Source: Hyalella azteca | Taxonomy: Eukaryota > Arthropoda > Malacostraca > Amphipoda > Hyalellidae | Reading direction: 5' to 3' | Length of the DNA stretch: 64,000 nucleotides | NCBI RefSeq assembly: GCF_000764305.2 | Contig: NW_025944327.1 | Location: forward strand, 62,001-126,000 | In this document: positions 1 through 12,766 of the stretch, in pieces | Layout: every line of letters begins with the position of its first letter | Position numbering within the stretch: position 1 is the stretch's first letter | Position numbers and translations under genes: made by a program | The notes under the pieces: generated by a model | The model's database searches: none | What the model was told of the DNA's origin: nothing | The model's input: only the letters and a program-made list of their open reading frames with translations

Positions 1-94
1 GCAGACAAAAAGAAAAATTTTCAGTCTCTATTAAAACAATGTGAAAAAATTATCATTCCTATGAAAAAGCATGTCAAACAGGAACTAAAAACAG
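1..94 (+). CDS. possible internal exon of an unidentified gene, entering from the left edge
   Basis: Frame 1 is open from the window edge for 31 codons, while the other two plus frames stop early. The translation is lysine-rich and looks protein-like (it includes FQSLLKQCEKIIIPMKK). It ends at a good splice donor, AACAG|GTAACT, with GT at 95-96. The donor leaves one base over (phase 1). The 50-bp gap to the next exon-like segment suits a short invertebrate intron. No family was recognised. The phase does not match the next open segment, so this may be a decayed gene, or a single-base error in the A-run before the donor may be present. Splice sites and open frame are seen; the gene itself is inferred. 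Confidence 0.3.
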
Positions 95-144
95 GTAACT
101 AAAATAAAATAGCTATAAAAAGACTGTGATTGGAATTCTCATAG

Positions 145-258
145 GTGAATGTCGAAAAATTTATGAAGACAGAACGAAGAGAAGTTGAAGATTATCATCA
201 TTCCTCTCAAAATGTTGCCACAGACATCATCTGCATTCAGCTGCCTCAAAAACATTAA
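145..258 (+). CDS. possible second exon of the same unidentified gene
   Basis: It follows an acceptor ending TTCTCATAG at 144. In phase 0 it is open for 37 codons to TAA at 256-258 and reads as a plausible charged peptide (VNVEKFMKTERREVEDYHH...). The preceding exon-like segment ends in phase 1, and in that phase this segment stops after about 14 codons, so a clean join is not possible as the sequence stands. No canonical donor lies before the stop, so it is either an alternative last exon or part of a pseudogene. No domain was recognised. Confidence 0.25.
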   Translation: MNVEKFMKTERREVEDYHHSSQNVATDIICIQLPQKH

Positions 259-571
259 ATTACTTCAATTTACTCTTCGTTGTACTAATTGACGAACTAG
301 TTTCTCGATTGCAGCTCATGTTATGGCATGTAAAGATTTTAGTTCTAAAATTATTTTTGTTTTCAACTTATACCGCGTGCAAAGATATGTTGACAAATCA
401 AAGATTTATTTTACCAAACGAGTTGTCCATTAGTTTTTTGAAATTGATTGACAGTATTCGAGTTGAGCATAGTTTAGAAGCTGTGGTTTGATCAGAGTAG
501 AGTGAGACGAAATTCTAATGAAAGAAACAGTCAATGAGTCTTTAAAGAATATATGTTTTTTTATGTTGCAG

Positions 572-691
572 GCCTATGACGTGGGCGTAACTGGTGCTGG
601 TAGAATTACGGAGTCAAGCATTTCAGAAGCTCTGAAAAAGAAGAAACAGTTTGTTGCATTAACAATTCAACTGTATCTTACCAATAAATAA
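572..691 (+). CDS. probable terminal coding exon of an unidentified gene
   Basis: A pyrimidine-rich tract and acceptor (TTTTTTTATGTTGCAG, ending at 571) precede 39 open codons in phase 0 that finish at TAA 689-691. The peptide starts AYDVGVTGAGRITESSISEA, then has a KKKK run and a hydrophobic tail. The other two phases stop within a few codons (TGA or TAA). A poly(A) signal AATAAA overlaps the stop at 684-689 and another lies at 702-707. Acceptor, open frame, stop and poly(A) signals in the right order make a last exon the best reading. The upstream exon that should enter in phase 0 was not identified, and the product is unknown. Confidence 0.4.
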   Translation, partial: AYDVGVTGAGRITESSISEALKKKKQFVALTIQLYLTNK

Positions 692-701
692 AAACTACAA
701 C

Positions 702-707
702 AATAAA
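702..707 (+). terminator. candidate polyadenylation signal AATAAA
   Basis: An AATAAA hexamer lies 11 bp after the stop codon of the putative terminal exon at 572-691. In so AT-rich a sequence the hexamer is common by chance; the call rests on its position. Confidence 0.3.
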
Positions 708-710
708 ATT

Positions 711-3700
711 TTTAATCATAATCAAATATGTACAATCAACAAAAAATATAAAATATAATACAATTCTTTTCACAAAATTCCTCATTGCGGGCTGAAAAAT
801 TGGTTACCTATTTTTACCGGGTTTGGCTATCAGACTTCGTTTACATGGGAACAACAGTTATAGAACCAATCGAGTGGGAATGAGTAAACCGAGATTGCAA
901 GTTTGAAAAAAGGCTTTCTTATTTGGATAGACGAAACGTTCACTAAATCGGTAAGTGAAGATGGTTTAGAATTGCTTGGAATAAAGAAAATAAGCACTCT
1001 ACAGTCTGCAGGCGCCCTAAATTTCTGATGGAGCGAAATTACGAAATCTAATTTTCCCGAATACTCATGCTCTGGAGCATTTGAATGATATTCTGGTAGT
1101 TAATGTAAGTTTAGGTATTGGCAATAGAATACCTACCATCGTGAGAATGACTAGACCAGATTGAAAATAATGTGAGGGTTAGAGGTGGCTGATTAATCGT
1201 CGACGTTTAACTGCTGATCATCAGTTTATTATAACCTCGCTTAAAACAAGAATGTATTGCAATGAACATGAGAGTGGATACAGTCGGCTTTAACTTCAAT
1301 AATTTACGTTTTATCTACGCCACAAAAACTTAAACTAGAAATTGAAAGCTAATATGATAGAAAAAATTTCTTATGGAATTGAATTTAGCAATTAATTCAA
1401 GTATAAATATAAGATCAGTGTGCCGAAAATGAAGATTTTTGAACACGTTTCATATGCTATCGTAGAATAAAAAAATTGCTCAATTAGGTTTTCAAATAGT
1501 AAAAATTAAATATTAAAATCTACATGACAATAGGCTAGTTTTCTTGTCCTCTCCGATAAAATAATTATAAATAGCATGGAGGGAGAGAAAAACTATTCGA
1601 AATCATTTAATATGCCAGCAAAAGCTGAATTTTGAAAATATTTATAACGTAAATTTATGGCTAAGTATTTTTTGAATATAAAGCAACGATAAGTAAATTC
1701 ACGATATTTTAATTGAAATTCCAGGTAAATTTGTAATCTAAGAAAACGAATAATATAAATACGTTTTCAAATTTAACATATTATGATCATTTGCATTTAA
1801 ACGCTCCCTACAAAATTTCTCGAACATTAACAATTAGAGACTTTATTGAAAGAATATAGTTTATTCGGTCTACGTGGGCTGACCGTTCTTTATTTATTAG
1901 CCTTCAATAAGTAGCCTGTGAATTTCGGCGGGATACTCGAGAAAATTTCACTCACCGATCGATGCAATTAAACCTCACCTGCATTCATAGCGAGAACATC
2001 TTTCAATATTCATACTCAGGATATTTAAATTTATTTGGATAGGGAATGACGACTTGATTCGCTCAATTTAATTTTCCCACTAGTGCCAGCAATGATTGCA
2101 TTTATCTCTTCCACATAATGCGGCTGTGATCATAATACTTTTATCATCAGTACAATTTCAAAATAGTCTCTAATAATGAGGCCTTTTTCGATCACATTTC
2201 CGGTGCACATTAATTCAGGCACAATTCAAATACTAAAGCCTTACGTTTTTATTCCAATCCATTGCTGTGCACCACATATTACAACATTATTCTTAACCGC
2301 ACACACGTGCTTGATCTAACGGGAATAAATCTCGAACTTATTAACATATTCAGAACAAATATTCTCGTTTATACAGCATTATTCATCCCATGCCACGAGC
2401 GCATGATCTCTTGCTTATCAGTTTCATTATCGCCGGGCAGCTGGCTCGAGCAGAGCAGTTATGTAGCTCTCGACGCCATCAAATGGATTTGGTTAACCCG
2501 AGGGAAAGCCGCTATATAGGCAGTAATGGTGGACATTAGTTCGCGTTACGCCGTCCATTTCGCAGGATCGAGCCTTGCCCAAAATAAGTCAAATAAGCTC
2601 TAAATTTTGGAGAGCTCAAGATATCGACAATTACGTGAACAAAATTAAAGAGATTAATGTTAATATCGTTAAAATGAATTTAAAATCTCCTTAGTAATAT
2701 TATTACTGAGTAAATAAATATTTATGTATGGTAGATATTATTTTTTTATATTTTTATATTTACTAAGTGAATACGTGTGATTTTACTTAAATTTTATCAC
2801 AGTCATCTCTGAATACTTTTTTTTTTGTTCTCGGATCCATAATATTATAGCTGAGTTGATAGCGTTCTGTTATCCCTAACGACAAAACTTTCATCGATTG
2901 CACCGAGCAGTTACTTTCAGTGGCGTTGCCTAGAGTTCATCATCACCCCCACCTCAACATCATAGGCCTCAACATCATAGGAGTGTGGTACGAACCTATA
3001 TATGTAACTGTTCTTAGTCGCCCGGTAGCTATTTTTTCACCTGCACCATTATTGAAATAATCAAAATATTTAATATTAATGATATTAATATTATAATCAA
3101 ATCAAAAATCGCCTAGTAGCATAGTGAACTATGTCATTATTTGATAGAAGAGAACTGTACTCGTATTTATTTGGTGAAACTATCTAAGCGTTATGACGCT
3201 AGACACTATCTGCTGATAAAATATCTCTTAGAATTGTTTTAAGAAGAGCATTGCTCCGAGCAACAGCGGCTATTAGAATTCAGAAGAGAGCAAAAACCAT
3301 CAAGACTTTCAGTTAAAATATAACAGAAATTGAAGTACCGTAAAGAATAATATAAGTACTCTAACTTCACGATAAACACAGCAAGAAGAAGATCGAAGAG
3401 AAGAGCCCATAATAAGGAAGGATTAGTCTTGAAAGGATTCGTTTACCTGGAAGATAAGGAGGTCCATCTAAAGTATCGGACTTTCTCGATAATGTCCGGA
3501 TGAATTCCAACAAAGTTTCCTGGCGAAAACTTTCGGCCAATAATTAATGAGCTTTCTTTCCCGTCGGCAGCAGGTAACGCAGGCAAGGGAAAGCTGAAAG
3601 TAAAGCGCGTCAAGATTTAACTTACTTAGAAAAGATGATCCAATTTAACCCTGTACTCCAGCCCATTTGAGTCTCTTAGCCTAAAAATCGAACAAAATGT

Positions 3701-6700
3701 TTAATCGATTTTGGAGCAAGTTTTTCACTATAGCTTATAATATTTTCTTTCTAGCACAGTGTTTGATGTATAAAAGTAGACGCTCATTTAATCGATATAT
3801 CAAATTTAAAGTAAGTTGCATCCAATGTTTCATATGCAGCTTAGGATTATGTAAAAGCATTCAACTATATATAAACTAAATATAGGCTATATAACTAAAC
3901 TATAAAAAGCACAAAATTCATGCAGACATTACAACTCATGCCAGGCAGAAGAAAATAAGTTAAGGATGAAAGTGCAAAAACTTACTATGCAGCACACACT
4001 TAGCGTGACTTTTCAGTTTCGATGGGAACAATTTCGAAAATCATGATCCGATTTTCTTCGATACATAATTCTGACAGCCGGCGAGTGTGCGACTCCTTTG
4101 TTACAATTTATGTTTATAGGAACACGAATATAGTTCCCTCATAAATTACCCAACAACGAAATTGAATATTTTTGATATGTTGACGGCAACGAAGATAATT
4201 ATTTCAACAACGCACAAGTACGAGATTTGAAAACCAACCTAAAAAAATAATTATGCAAGTAACTATCAACATTCCATCTGTACAATAATAAAAACTAATC
4301 ACACCAGGTAAATGATGATTTCGTATACGATTTCTACATCATTTTTAAGATGTCAACTCGATTGTCTCACCAGCTAAAACGTGACATTGCACTAGCCCCT
4401 TTCGAATGAAGCCTGTTTTTTCTGCTTTTCGGTGAAGCGAAATTGATTATAATGCCAACAACACGAAATGCCCTACAATAATCTAAATAAATTGTGTAGG
4501 TTATGAGAGGTTTTGCTTCTGTTCCAACACGTCGGTTATAATGAAGTGTTAACCTACACTCGTCGTAGAGTAATACAATAATACTCAAAAAGAGTTATCT
4601 GTACCAATTATAGAAATAGTGCAGTGGATTCAGAAATGTTATTACATTTTTAATGAGCAATGCGTTGAAGCAGCAATGTTCTAAGAAAAAAAAGCGATGA
4701 GAAGGAGAATTGTTCAGATTACAGCTTAACTGCTGAGATTAAAGCTGATTATTGCGAACATAAGCGAAAAAATAAAAGTCACAAATCCTTCAACTTCGTC
4801 AAGCTTTACGTGAAAATATCGAGCAACAAAAACATCAACCATTCATCAGTAACCGGACGTCACAAAAAACGTACTTGCGCAGTAAGTCTTGGTGGAAGTT
4901 TAAGACGCGTCATCAATTGTTTAATGGCTGCCATTTGACACCAGCAACAATGACCGGGACTTCGAGATAGGAATGAATGGGAAACGAATTGTTTCTCGGT
5001 TTATAACTTTAATGAAAAAATATGTTTTGAAAGTGAAGATTCTAAACGGTTTTTACAGTGGTATTTCAAACATCGACAGATGCCTAAATAATACGCTGAC
5101 ATTCATAAAAAAGATGCATGAATAATTTGGAATATTCAGCAGTACTTCAAAAAACACAATCAACAACGTTTGTGCGACCCGATCTGAGAGTCTCGAACCC
5201 AATGACTCTTCATTCTAAATCTGCGATTTAAAATAAAATGAAAATGGAAATAAAAAACTCTGAAGCACTCGTACGGAGCTGCTGACGCTGCAATTTGATT
5301 CGATCGGGAGGCACTGTGGAAGTTTCGACGGAAACCACGAAATTCAGTTCCGAAAACATCTAAAAGTTACCGCCGACTTTAAGAAAGCACGGAAAGTGGA
5401 TTCCAAAATTTTAGCCGTGATTGTCTCGACGGATTGTCCTCCACTCGGGTAGATGGTTGAAAAGAAAATAAACGGCAATATGATATGAATTCATCTTTTA
5501 GAAATTATTGAAAATAACGGGCCGATCAGTTGTAAAAAAGTTGGCATTACTTAACTTAACAAACCTTAACATCTGATATTATATTAAATATCAAGGGGAT
5601 AATTACGGCGACTGAACATCAGGTATTTTGAATTGTAAAATAGATTATTTCGCGCCGATAATAGAAATAAAGCAGATTAATTACAAAATTATATCAAGAA
5701 TTATCCTACTTTCCACGACATCAAGGTATTTTCATTGATACCATTTGCATTCAATAGATCGTTGTGGTACATTTACGACTCCATTTCTGACTAGGTAAAT
5801 CGTGTTCTTAATTCAGTATTTGCTTCCTTTATAATTAGAATCATCGGAGGACGAGTTATCTTATCACCCTTAAATATTCAAGCCTTGCTTCACTTACCAT
5901 GCATAAATATATTTTTGATACAGATTGACGAGGAAGCGCAATCCATACGTTCCAAAAAACTCAAACACCGTAAAATTGATCAAGCGTCAAACCGTCAAAT
6001 GCCAAGGACAAAAAAGACATCTGATCGTCTTTGAAGCCCGGCAGGAATTGAGATCAAGATCTAACGTGCGGTATAATCCACAGGCACTCGAATCTTCGTT
6101 TTAAACGGAGTGATCCTCGTATTTGCCGAGATATTGGCAAGACACTTCATTTTCTGCAAACATCTTTGGGCTCAAAGTGGAGACGAATATGGCTGAATTC
6201 GTTCGTGTATAATGAGCAGCACATGCGGCAGAGACGTGCTTCTTTGATATGAAAATTTTGCGCGTATTGATGGAACTGAACGAAATGTCATGTTCTGAAA
6301 AATTACAAATGTGTGATGCTAGGCGTAAAATTGAGAAACGAGATGACACGATAAATGTTCATTTTTTGAAAATATAAGCGAATGAGGAAAATTCATGACA
6401 GCGCTCAACGGTACTCGGCATCATTTAAAAAAAAATTAAGCAACGAAGAAACCACTTCGTTAACTGGTGAGAGTATTTAAACGAAGCTTATACTTTGTTT
6501 TATCAAAACTTTAATTAGCATTTCTCACGACAAATGATGAATAGGAATTGAACAGGAATTTCTCAAATATTTTAATTCCCGATTCGTATTAACGCAATTG
6601 ACTGAATTTAAAATATGTCATCGGTCGGTCGGATATGTTGAGACATGATTTTGTACTGTGGTAGATTTGCCCATCTCTGCTTTGATTTTTAGAAAATGTT

Positions 6701-7092
6701 TACGACCCGAGAAAAATCTTCAATGGTCTTTGAATAACTAATGAGCCACGATTCCAAGCTAACTGGCTCAGAATTAGGCGATCTTCAATGGTCATTTGAA
6801 TCCTCAATCAGCCAAGTTACAAAATCGTTGCTTGACAATTAGGCCTTGTATGGGAAGCAGAGCATTGAGCCACAGTAGCATCATCATACAACCGCAGTAA
6901 TCGCTGCTTATCCAATGGTCGTCATTAGGCAGCCGCGCTTTGAACCTCAGTTCAATTGAGACTGTCGCAGGCATTGACTGGTGACTTTTCAAGTCAGGCA
7001 CACAAATGTCATTCGAATAACAAGTCATGTAATTATCATGGTTATTATGGCCGTGTATTTCATGTAGTAATGTTTTTCCAAGCGATAACGTT
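711..7092. other. AT-rich stretch without a recognisable gene
   Basis: Both strands hold only short open frames with AT-driven composition and no recognised motif. The longest is 120 codons on the minus strand at 6804-7166, and it runs into the tandem duplication that begins at 7093. No tRNA, rRNA, terminal inverted repeat or tandem array was seen. It is probably intergenic or intronic. Confidence 0.6.
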
Positions 7093-7820
7093 AAGCTCGA
7101 TGTATTAACGTTCAAAGACCCAGATGTCAAATGACCGACGGTGATCAATCTTCTATCTTCATGCATGATGACGAATTATTTCAACAAAATTACGTAAAAA
7201 ATTGATCTGAATCCTCAGTTCACTTAATTTCTACATTGATTTCAACAAGGTATTCTCAGAATTCACAGCTGAACAATTTCAGTTTTCAGATGTATCTCAA
7301 AAGTCAGTCTCAGTATGCAATAAAAATATTTTCGCAGTAGTATCTCTATTAAATGAACAGTATTAAGTAATGATATAAATTTTGAAAGCCACTTCCCATT
7401 GGTCAAGACAAAAATGTGAGCTAACTTAGGAGTTTAATTTTTTAGAGTCATACCGGCAGAAAGCTCGATGTATTAACGTTCAAAGACCCAGATGTCGAAT
7501 GACCCACGGTGATCATTCGTCATGATGGAGAATTATTCAAACAAAATTGCATTAAAAATTGATCTGAATCTTCAGTTCATTTAATTTCTACATTGATTTC
7601 ACCAAAGTATTCTAAGAATTCACAGCTGTTCAATTTCAATTTGTCGCATTTTCTATCTCAAAAGTCAGTCTCGGCATGCAATAAAAATCTTTTCGCAGTC
7701 GTATCTCTATTAAATGAACAGTATAAAGTATTAATATAAATTTGAAAGCCATCTCCCTTTGGTTTAGAAAAAATGTGAGCTAACTTAGGAGTTTAATTTT
7801 TTAGAGTCATACCGGCAGTG
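7093..7820. repeat. tandem duplication, two copies, period about 368 bp
   Basis: Copy 1 (7093-7460) and copy 2 (7461-7820) both begin AAGCTCGATGTATTAACGTT and both end with TTTTTTAGAGTCATACCGGC. They run collinear with scattered substitutions and small indels, roughly 85-90% identical by eye. No coding potential is kept between the copies. This is a simple head-to-tail segmental duplication. Confidence 0.85.
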
Positions 7821-8090
7821 TCACATGAACAACCACTCCTTCCGATAGCGAAGATATAAAAACAAATATTGCTTATAATGGGGATTGCTATCCTTTTAAA
7901 TATGTATTGATGAATAAACTTTAAATTTTTGGTAGATGAGAATCAGTAACTAGCAAAAATGAAGAAACATACCAAGCAATATACCTTCTCGTCACCTGAT
8001 CAAGTAATAAAAAACCTAATTATAATCCGTCAGTAGAAAAAAATGATCAGACTTCATAGCCTTCGTAGCTTGTGAACTCAGCAATAACAT

Positions 8091-8267
8091 AAAAAATATA
8101 ACTCAGTACTCACTGCATTGAGTGACAGAGAGCGCATTTTCTCGTCGACGAAAACTTGAGGTCACGGACAGACGGACAGACAGACGGACAGACAGACAGA
8201 CGGACGGACGGACATAGCGAGCACAATAGTGCATTTTTTTTCCATAAATGAGAAAATGCGCTAAAAA
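8091..8267 (-). mobile_element. Helentron-like non-autonomous element (HINE/DINE-1 type), copy 1
   Basis: On the minus strand it reads TTTTAGCGCATTTTCTC, then a conserved spacer containing ATTGTGCTCG, a long GTCC/GTCT microsatellite, GACGAGAAAATGCGC, then ACTCAATGCAGTGAGT and an AT-rich end. The 12-mers GCGCATTTTCTC and GAGAAAATGCGC form a subterminal inverted repeat around the microsatellite, and the segment after it is a near-perfect palindrome (one mismatch in this copy). This matches the known layout of non-autonomous Helentrons: subterminal inverted repeats, a GTCY microsatellite core and a 3' hairpin. Four more copies are in the window. The family assignment is inference; the structure is seen. 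Confidence 0.6.
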
Positions 8268-10204
8268 ACCTGAAATAATATTTACGAAAGTGTTCCCCAT
8301 GAGTGAGACAATGTTCCATTAAAGAACACGTTTTCCAACAAGAACACGTGACAAAGTTTTATTAGGTATGTGAGTGGGAAGGCGCTGCTGCCTGGAACAG
8401 AAATTTCTTGCAAGTAATCTTTTTAATGGTATAAAGTTGCTTAAATATCGACTTTGCTGCACGATTTAATACGAGGAAAAATTGCACTGAAATATCCTTT
8501 GTTCAAAAGACTTATAAATAAAAAAAGACCCATTTTATGAGACGAGTGCATACAACTTATGATCGTTTATAAAAGGGGCTTGAAAAGCAAACAGAAACGA
8601 CAGTAACACAAAAAAACATTCAATAAAAAACTGTACGTAATCTGCCACACTGTCGAAAAAATTCGGCCATGAAAATCAAGGGTTTCGCTTTTGCTCGCCG
8701 TTATTGCATTCCGTAATGAGCGAGGGACGGAGACTGCTGTAAAATTGCCGCTATTGCACCTTCAGGGCGCTGATATCGCCCAGCTTCCAGCCTACTCTGG
8801 CCCACTTAATATTAATAATTCATGATGTATGCATAAAAAATCTAACTTATTTTTATCAGTAACTTCGTCTAACATTTTGTGATATTATTGTACTACTTGA
8901 TTGGTGGTCGAAATTTAACGATTCAATGATTAAATTATTATTTAATCGTTAATGAAAGTTAAAAAATTCAAAATTGTAAGTTACTAGCAATATTACCATG
9001 ATAAAAAATGCTGTCTAGGAGAGCTGCAATGTCTACAATAATACAATGAAATGTTGCATTGGGAAGAATTGCATTGTTGCAATTCTAAATGTTGTTTGAT
9101 TGTTCATCAATTAATTAACCCTCGTTAGATAATTATCGCTCTGCATCTTGTAACGCGAAGATAGAAGTACAGTTTATTTTAAACGCAAGAAATAAGTGAA
9201 AGCTTACGCCATAAACTCTACAAAAAAGAGAAATGAGAGACAGCTTCTCTTCACACGAAAAGGCAACTGATGTGAAAAAATAAATGTGTAAATAAACTAA
9301 ACATTAAATTCAAATAGTCAAAGTGATATCCAAGCATAGGGAGGCTCAAAATTTCCGACAATTACAGCCGATTCCCAATCACCATTAAGAACGCATGAGC
9401 GAAGTTCAATTAAAGGAGATAATGCAAATAAATGACGACTTATTCCAGGAAGCAATTCGAGTAATAAGCTTTCATGGCTTTCATAATGGCATTATTACGA
9501 GAACATTACGCTTGTCTAAGCACTTATAAAAGAATTCTTTAGGCATTCGTATAACATAGCCTTCTGAAGTGTAGAACGGTACAGTGTAGAGTGTTTACCC
9601 AGCTTTGCGGAGTGGACTCCTATTGGACAAAATTACATGTAATGCTAATATAATAATATCATACGATTTTAAAAATTAGTATTAGTTTAATAATTAATTT
9701 CAAGCATAACATTATCAGTTTGAAAGGGATGTAGGCATTGTTTGTATGTAAACTGTCCTAGTAAGCTTCCAACATTGATCAATGTCTTTCAATTGGAGTC
9801 GATCAGTTTAAAAAAAATATTTTTCAAACGTTTAAAGATAACTGAAATTTCGTTCGACATAAAGTAATTGGCATAAGCAATATCTTGTGATTTATGCCTA
9901 TAATGCCCTCTGCATGGAAGATCAAGAGATCTAAATAAAAATCCATCATATGAGCAACAGTTGCTAAGGAAAATCAATTTAAAAATGCATTCAGGCGTTA
10001 AAGTTGAATTTTTTAATCGGCTTAGAAAACGTGACGATTATTTTCATAGGATCTGCACTGGTGACATAAAAATTGAAAGCATCAAAGCGCAATTAGAGCT
10101 GCCATCTGAAGTATGTAAATTATTCCACATAGAAACCTCATGACCTAATTTATGGAGCATATATATGAATTAATCACGTTTTATTATTTATTATTGTATT
10201 ATAA
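8268..10204. other. AT-rich stretch without a recognisable gene
   Basis: Only short open frames with no recognised domain; no repeat structure stands out. Confidence 0.6.
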
Positions 10205-10275
10205 CCCTATATTATGTTTGTCGAGCTTGCCGTGATTTGAACTCGAAGTCCAAGTTGCGTCACTGAAGCACCAAT
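10205..10275 (-). repeat. weak tRNA-like (SINE-head-like) segment
   Basis: On the minus strand a sequence similar to an internal B box, GAGTTCAAATCACGGC, follows an A-box-like TGGTGCTTCAGTG at roughly tRNA spacing. The A box is poor and no full cloverleaf is evident, so at best this is a degraded tRNA-derived SINE head. It could be chance. Confidence 0.2.
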
Positions 10276-12676
10276 TGTATTATTGAACAATGTAAAATTA
10301 AGGCATCAGCTCTTGTTTAAAGTTTTAGGCTTTCAAATACCATCCTGTAATAACATATCAACAAGTAATTTTTACAGTATATAATTAATACTAATTTACA
10401 AAGCTGAATATCAACAAAACATTCCAAGGCAGAGATATCGTCTATAGCTACCCAGATCATAATAATCAATCGCGTTGAATGGAAATGACAAGCAAATAAG
10501 GCAACGAATCCATCGCAATTTCCACATTCACTAACATGAAATATTTAAAAAACTCAATTCAACGATCGCTTTGCCAACTAAAGTTCAAAATCATTAAAAG
10601 GAAAAAGCGTTTGGCACCCATCTTTCCCCATTGACTTAGAAGCATCGAACGTCATCATTTCTGAATAGGATGAGAGGACACACGAAGCTGCGATCCAATT
10701 TATACGATCCTTCGCTAGAGCTCCGTCATATGCACTGCAAGCACTCGATCCCTGGAGAATGAATGGTCGGACCATCAAGTCGCTCTTCTTCTCAGTCTAT
10801 CAAAGCCGGTTTCATGATGACTTATATAGATGACCAACCGTCCTAAGCTTCGCTCTTCGAAATGCAGCCACGTTTCAGGTACTATTGGAAAGGTTGATAT
10901 TAAATTTAGTAATTTATTTGAATTTTGGTGATTGTTTTTGTGGCCAAACAATAATTGACCAGAAATTCTTTTATATCCACAACGCCGGTAAAATTATTTC
11001 TTGGAAGCATTTGTGGATGTCATAGAAGTCGTAAATTTTTTAATTCTCTCATAACTATGCCATCAGCAGCCTAGTCATAGCTAGACTAGTTACAGATGAA
11101 GTAAGGCCAGAGACCAAAACTCGCTCGTCTGGCTATTTTCTCGTACCATTGTAACCATAGGCTCATCGCTTATAGTCATTTACCGGTCAGTCTGTCATAA
11201 GTTGTGGAAATATAATGGAATCTAATGCCCATATAGTATGTTGTACTGACGACTTGACTTCAGTGCGATGACGACGAAGCGACGAGGGCATTTTTGCCGA
11301 CGCCGAGGGGAAATCGCGAACCAAATTTCCCTCAATGACGAAGCATTCAAATAAAGTCAAATATCTGAATTGTTGAATAAAATTCAATTTAAAACACGTA
11401 AAATAGACTTAAAATTTATACCTATGTATAAATATATAGGAGATAAAGGATATTTGGGAATTAAATCAACAAAAATAAATAAAAGCTACACAGTTTCCTT
11501 AAAGAACACGTATATCCTAAAGATTGAAAGAACGAACATTGTGATAATTGTGAATGGATCTGAAGTTGTCAAAATTCTGCTAATACTTCCCTTATAAAAG
11601 TGTGGATTTTAGATTACACCTTCCCAAGTTCCTCCCAAGAATTAATACCCCCCTTAATTTACAATCTTAATTTTTCTCAAGAAATTAATGTCTCAATTTT
11701 TTCCGTTGCTCGCCCTTGCGGGGACAACTTGCATTTGAGGAGCATTGGACTTGTAAAAGAATTTCATGCGATTCCCATTCAAAAGAATTTGCCCACAAAG
11801 ATTTTTTTATTGAAAAAGAGAATTTCAATCTTGAGCACTAGAATATGTATCTACTATTGAAAAGAAAACATATTTTGGTACAAATAAATGCTGGAGGAAT
11901 AGATTTTTTGCAAATTTTTCCTGTCTCGACATGTCTGCACAGCTTCAAAGTCGGAGTCCATCAGCGACCCGAGCGTCCATGGGGAGCAATCTGCGGGAAA
12001 GGAAGAAAAATATTTGTTGCCACATAATAGTGGAAATTGTAGTATTTCACATTTTCACGAACTGAAAAATTACATTAATGTATTTGAAAATGCATAGTTG
12101 AAAGATGAAAGGAGCTAATGCTTTTTGATTTGACATGCAACCCATTTAACCATCCCAAACTTTGGTGAATCACTAACCTCTAACCGATTAACTTGGCTTG
12201 TAAACAAAAGATAAAACAGCCTGAGAAAATTCCATGATATTGAAGTAGTAAATTAGTTTCTTTACTTACAGACACGCCGCGAAAAACGGTCATATTTGCA
12301 AAAAAGGGAGAACTAGGATGTAAATCCGGATAGTTGCAATCAAAATCAACTATATTTATTCTCCTGTGTATAAACAGAGTCGAAAATTACAACAGTTGAA
12401 TTAATACATGAAGAAATTAAAATAAACTAAAATATAGCTGCTGGAGAAATAAATTTATCATAATTATCCGAATTATGTTATTTATTCCATTTTTTGCATC
12501 TAAAAATTTATAATAATCAAACAACTGATACGTTTTCCAACCCAGAAAAACAATGGAATGCAACCGACTCACGGTCAAAAGACCTGTAAAAACAATATCA
12601 TTATGAAATAATTTTCTAAATAAAAGGATGTATACAGGTGCACCTAATGATTGCAGTGTATTAGTCCTCAATGCGG
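10276..12676. other. AT-rich stretch without a recognisable gene
   Basis: Several open frames of 60-86 codons occur but show no recognised motif and read as translated AT-rich DNA. The 121-codon minus-strand frame at 12417-12782 is leucine/phenylalanine-rich for the same reason and overlaps a short tandem duplication. Confidence 0.55.
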
Positions 12677-12766
12677 AAAAAGACATTGAGTAATAGTGCA
12701 GATGTAAGTATTTCATTGACATTGAGACATTGTAAAAGACATTGAGTAATAGTGCAGATGTAGTAA
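12677..12766. repeat. short tandem duplication, period about 56 bp
   Basis: AAAGACATTGAGTAATAGTG followed by CAGATGTA occurs near 12678 and again near 12735, separated by a related TTGACATTGAGACATTG stretch. Two copies. Confidence 0.75.

Noticed and set aside
5170..5215. tRNA gene on the minus strand (GGGTTCGAGACTC B-box-like word)
   Set aside because: No A box at the right distance and no cloverleaf.
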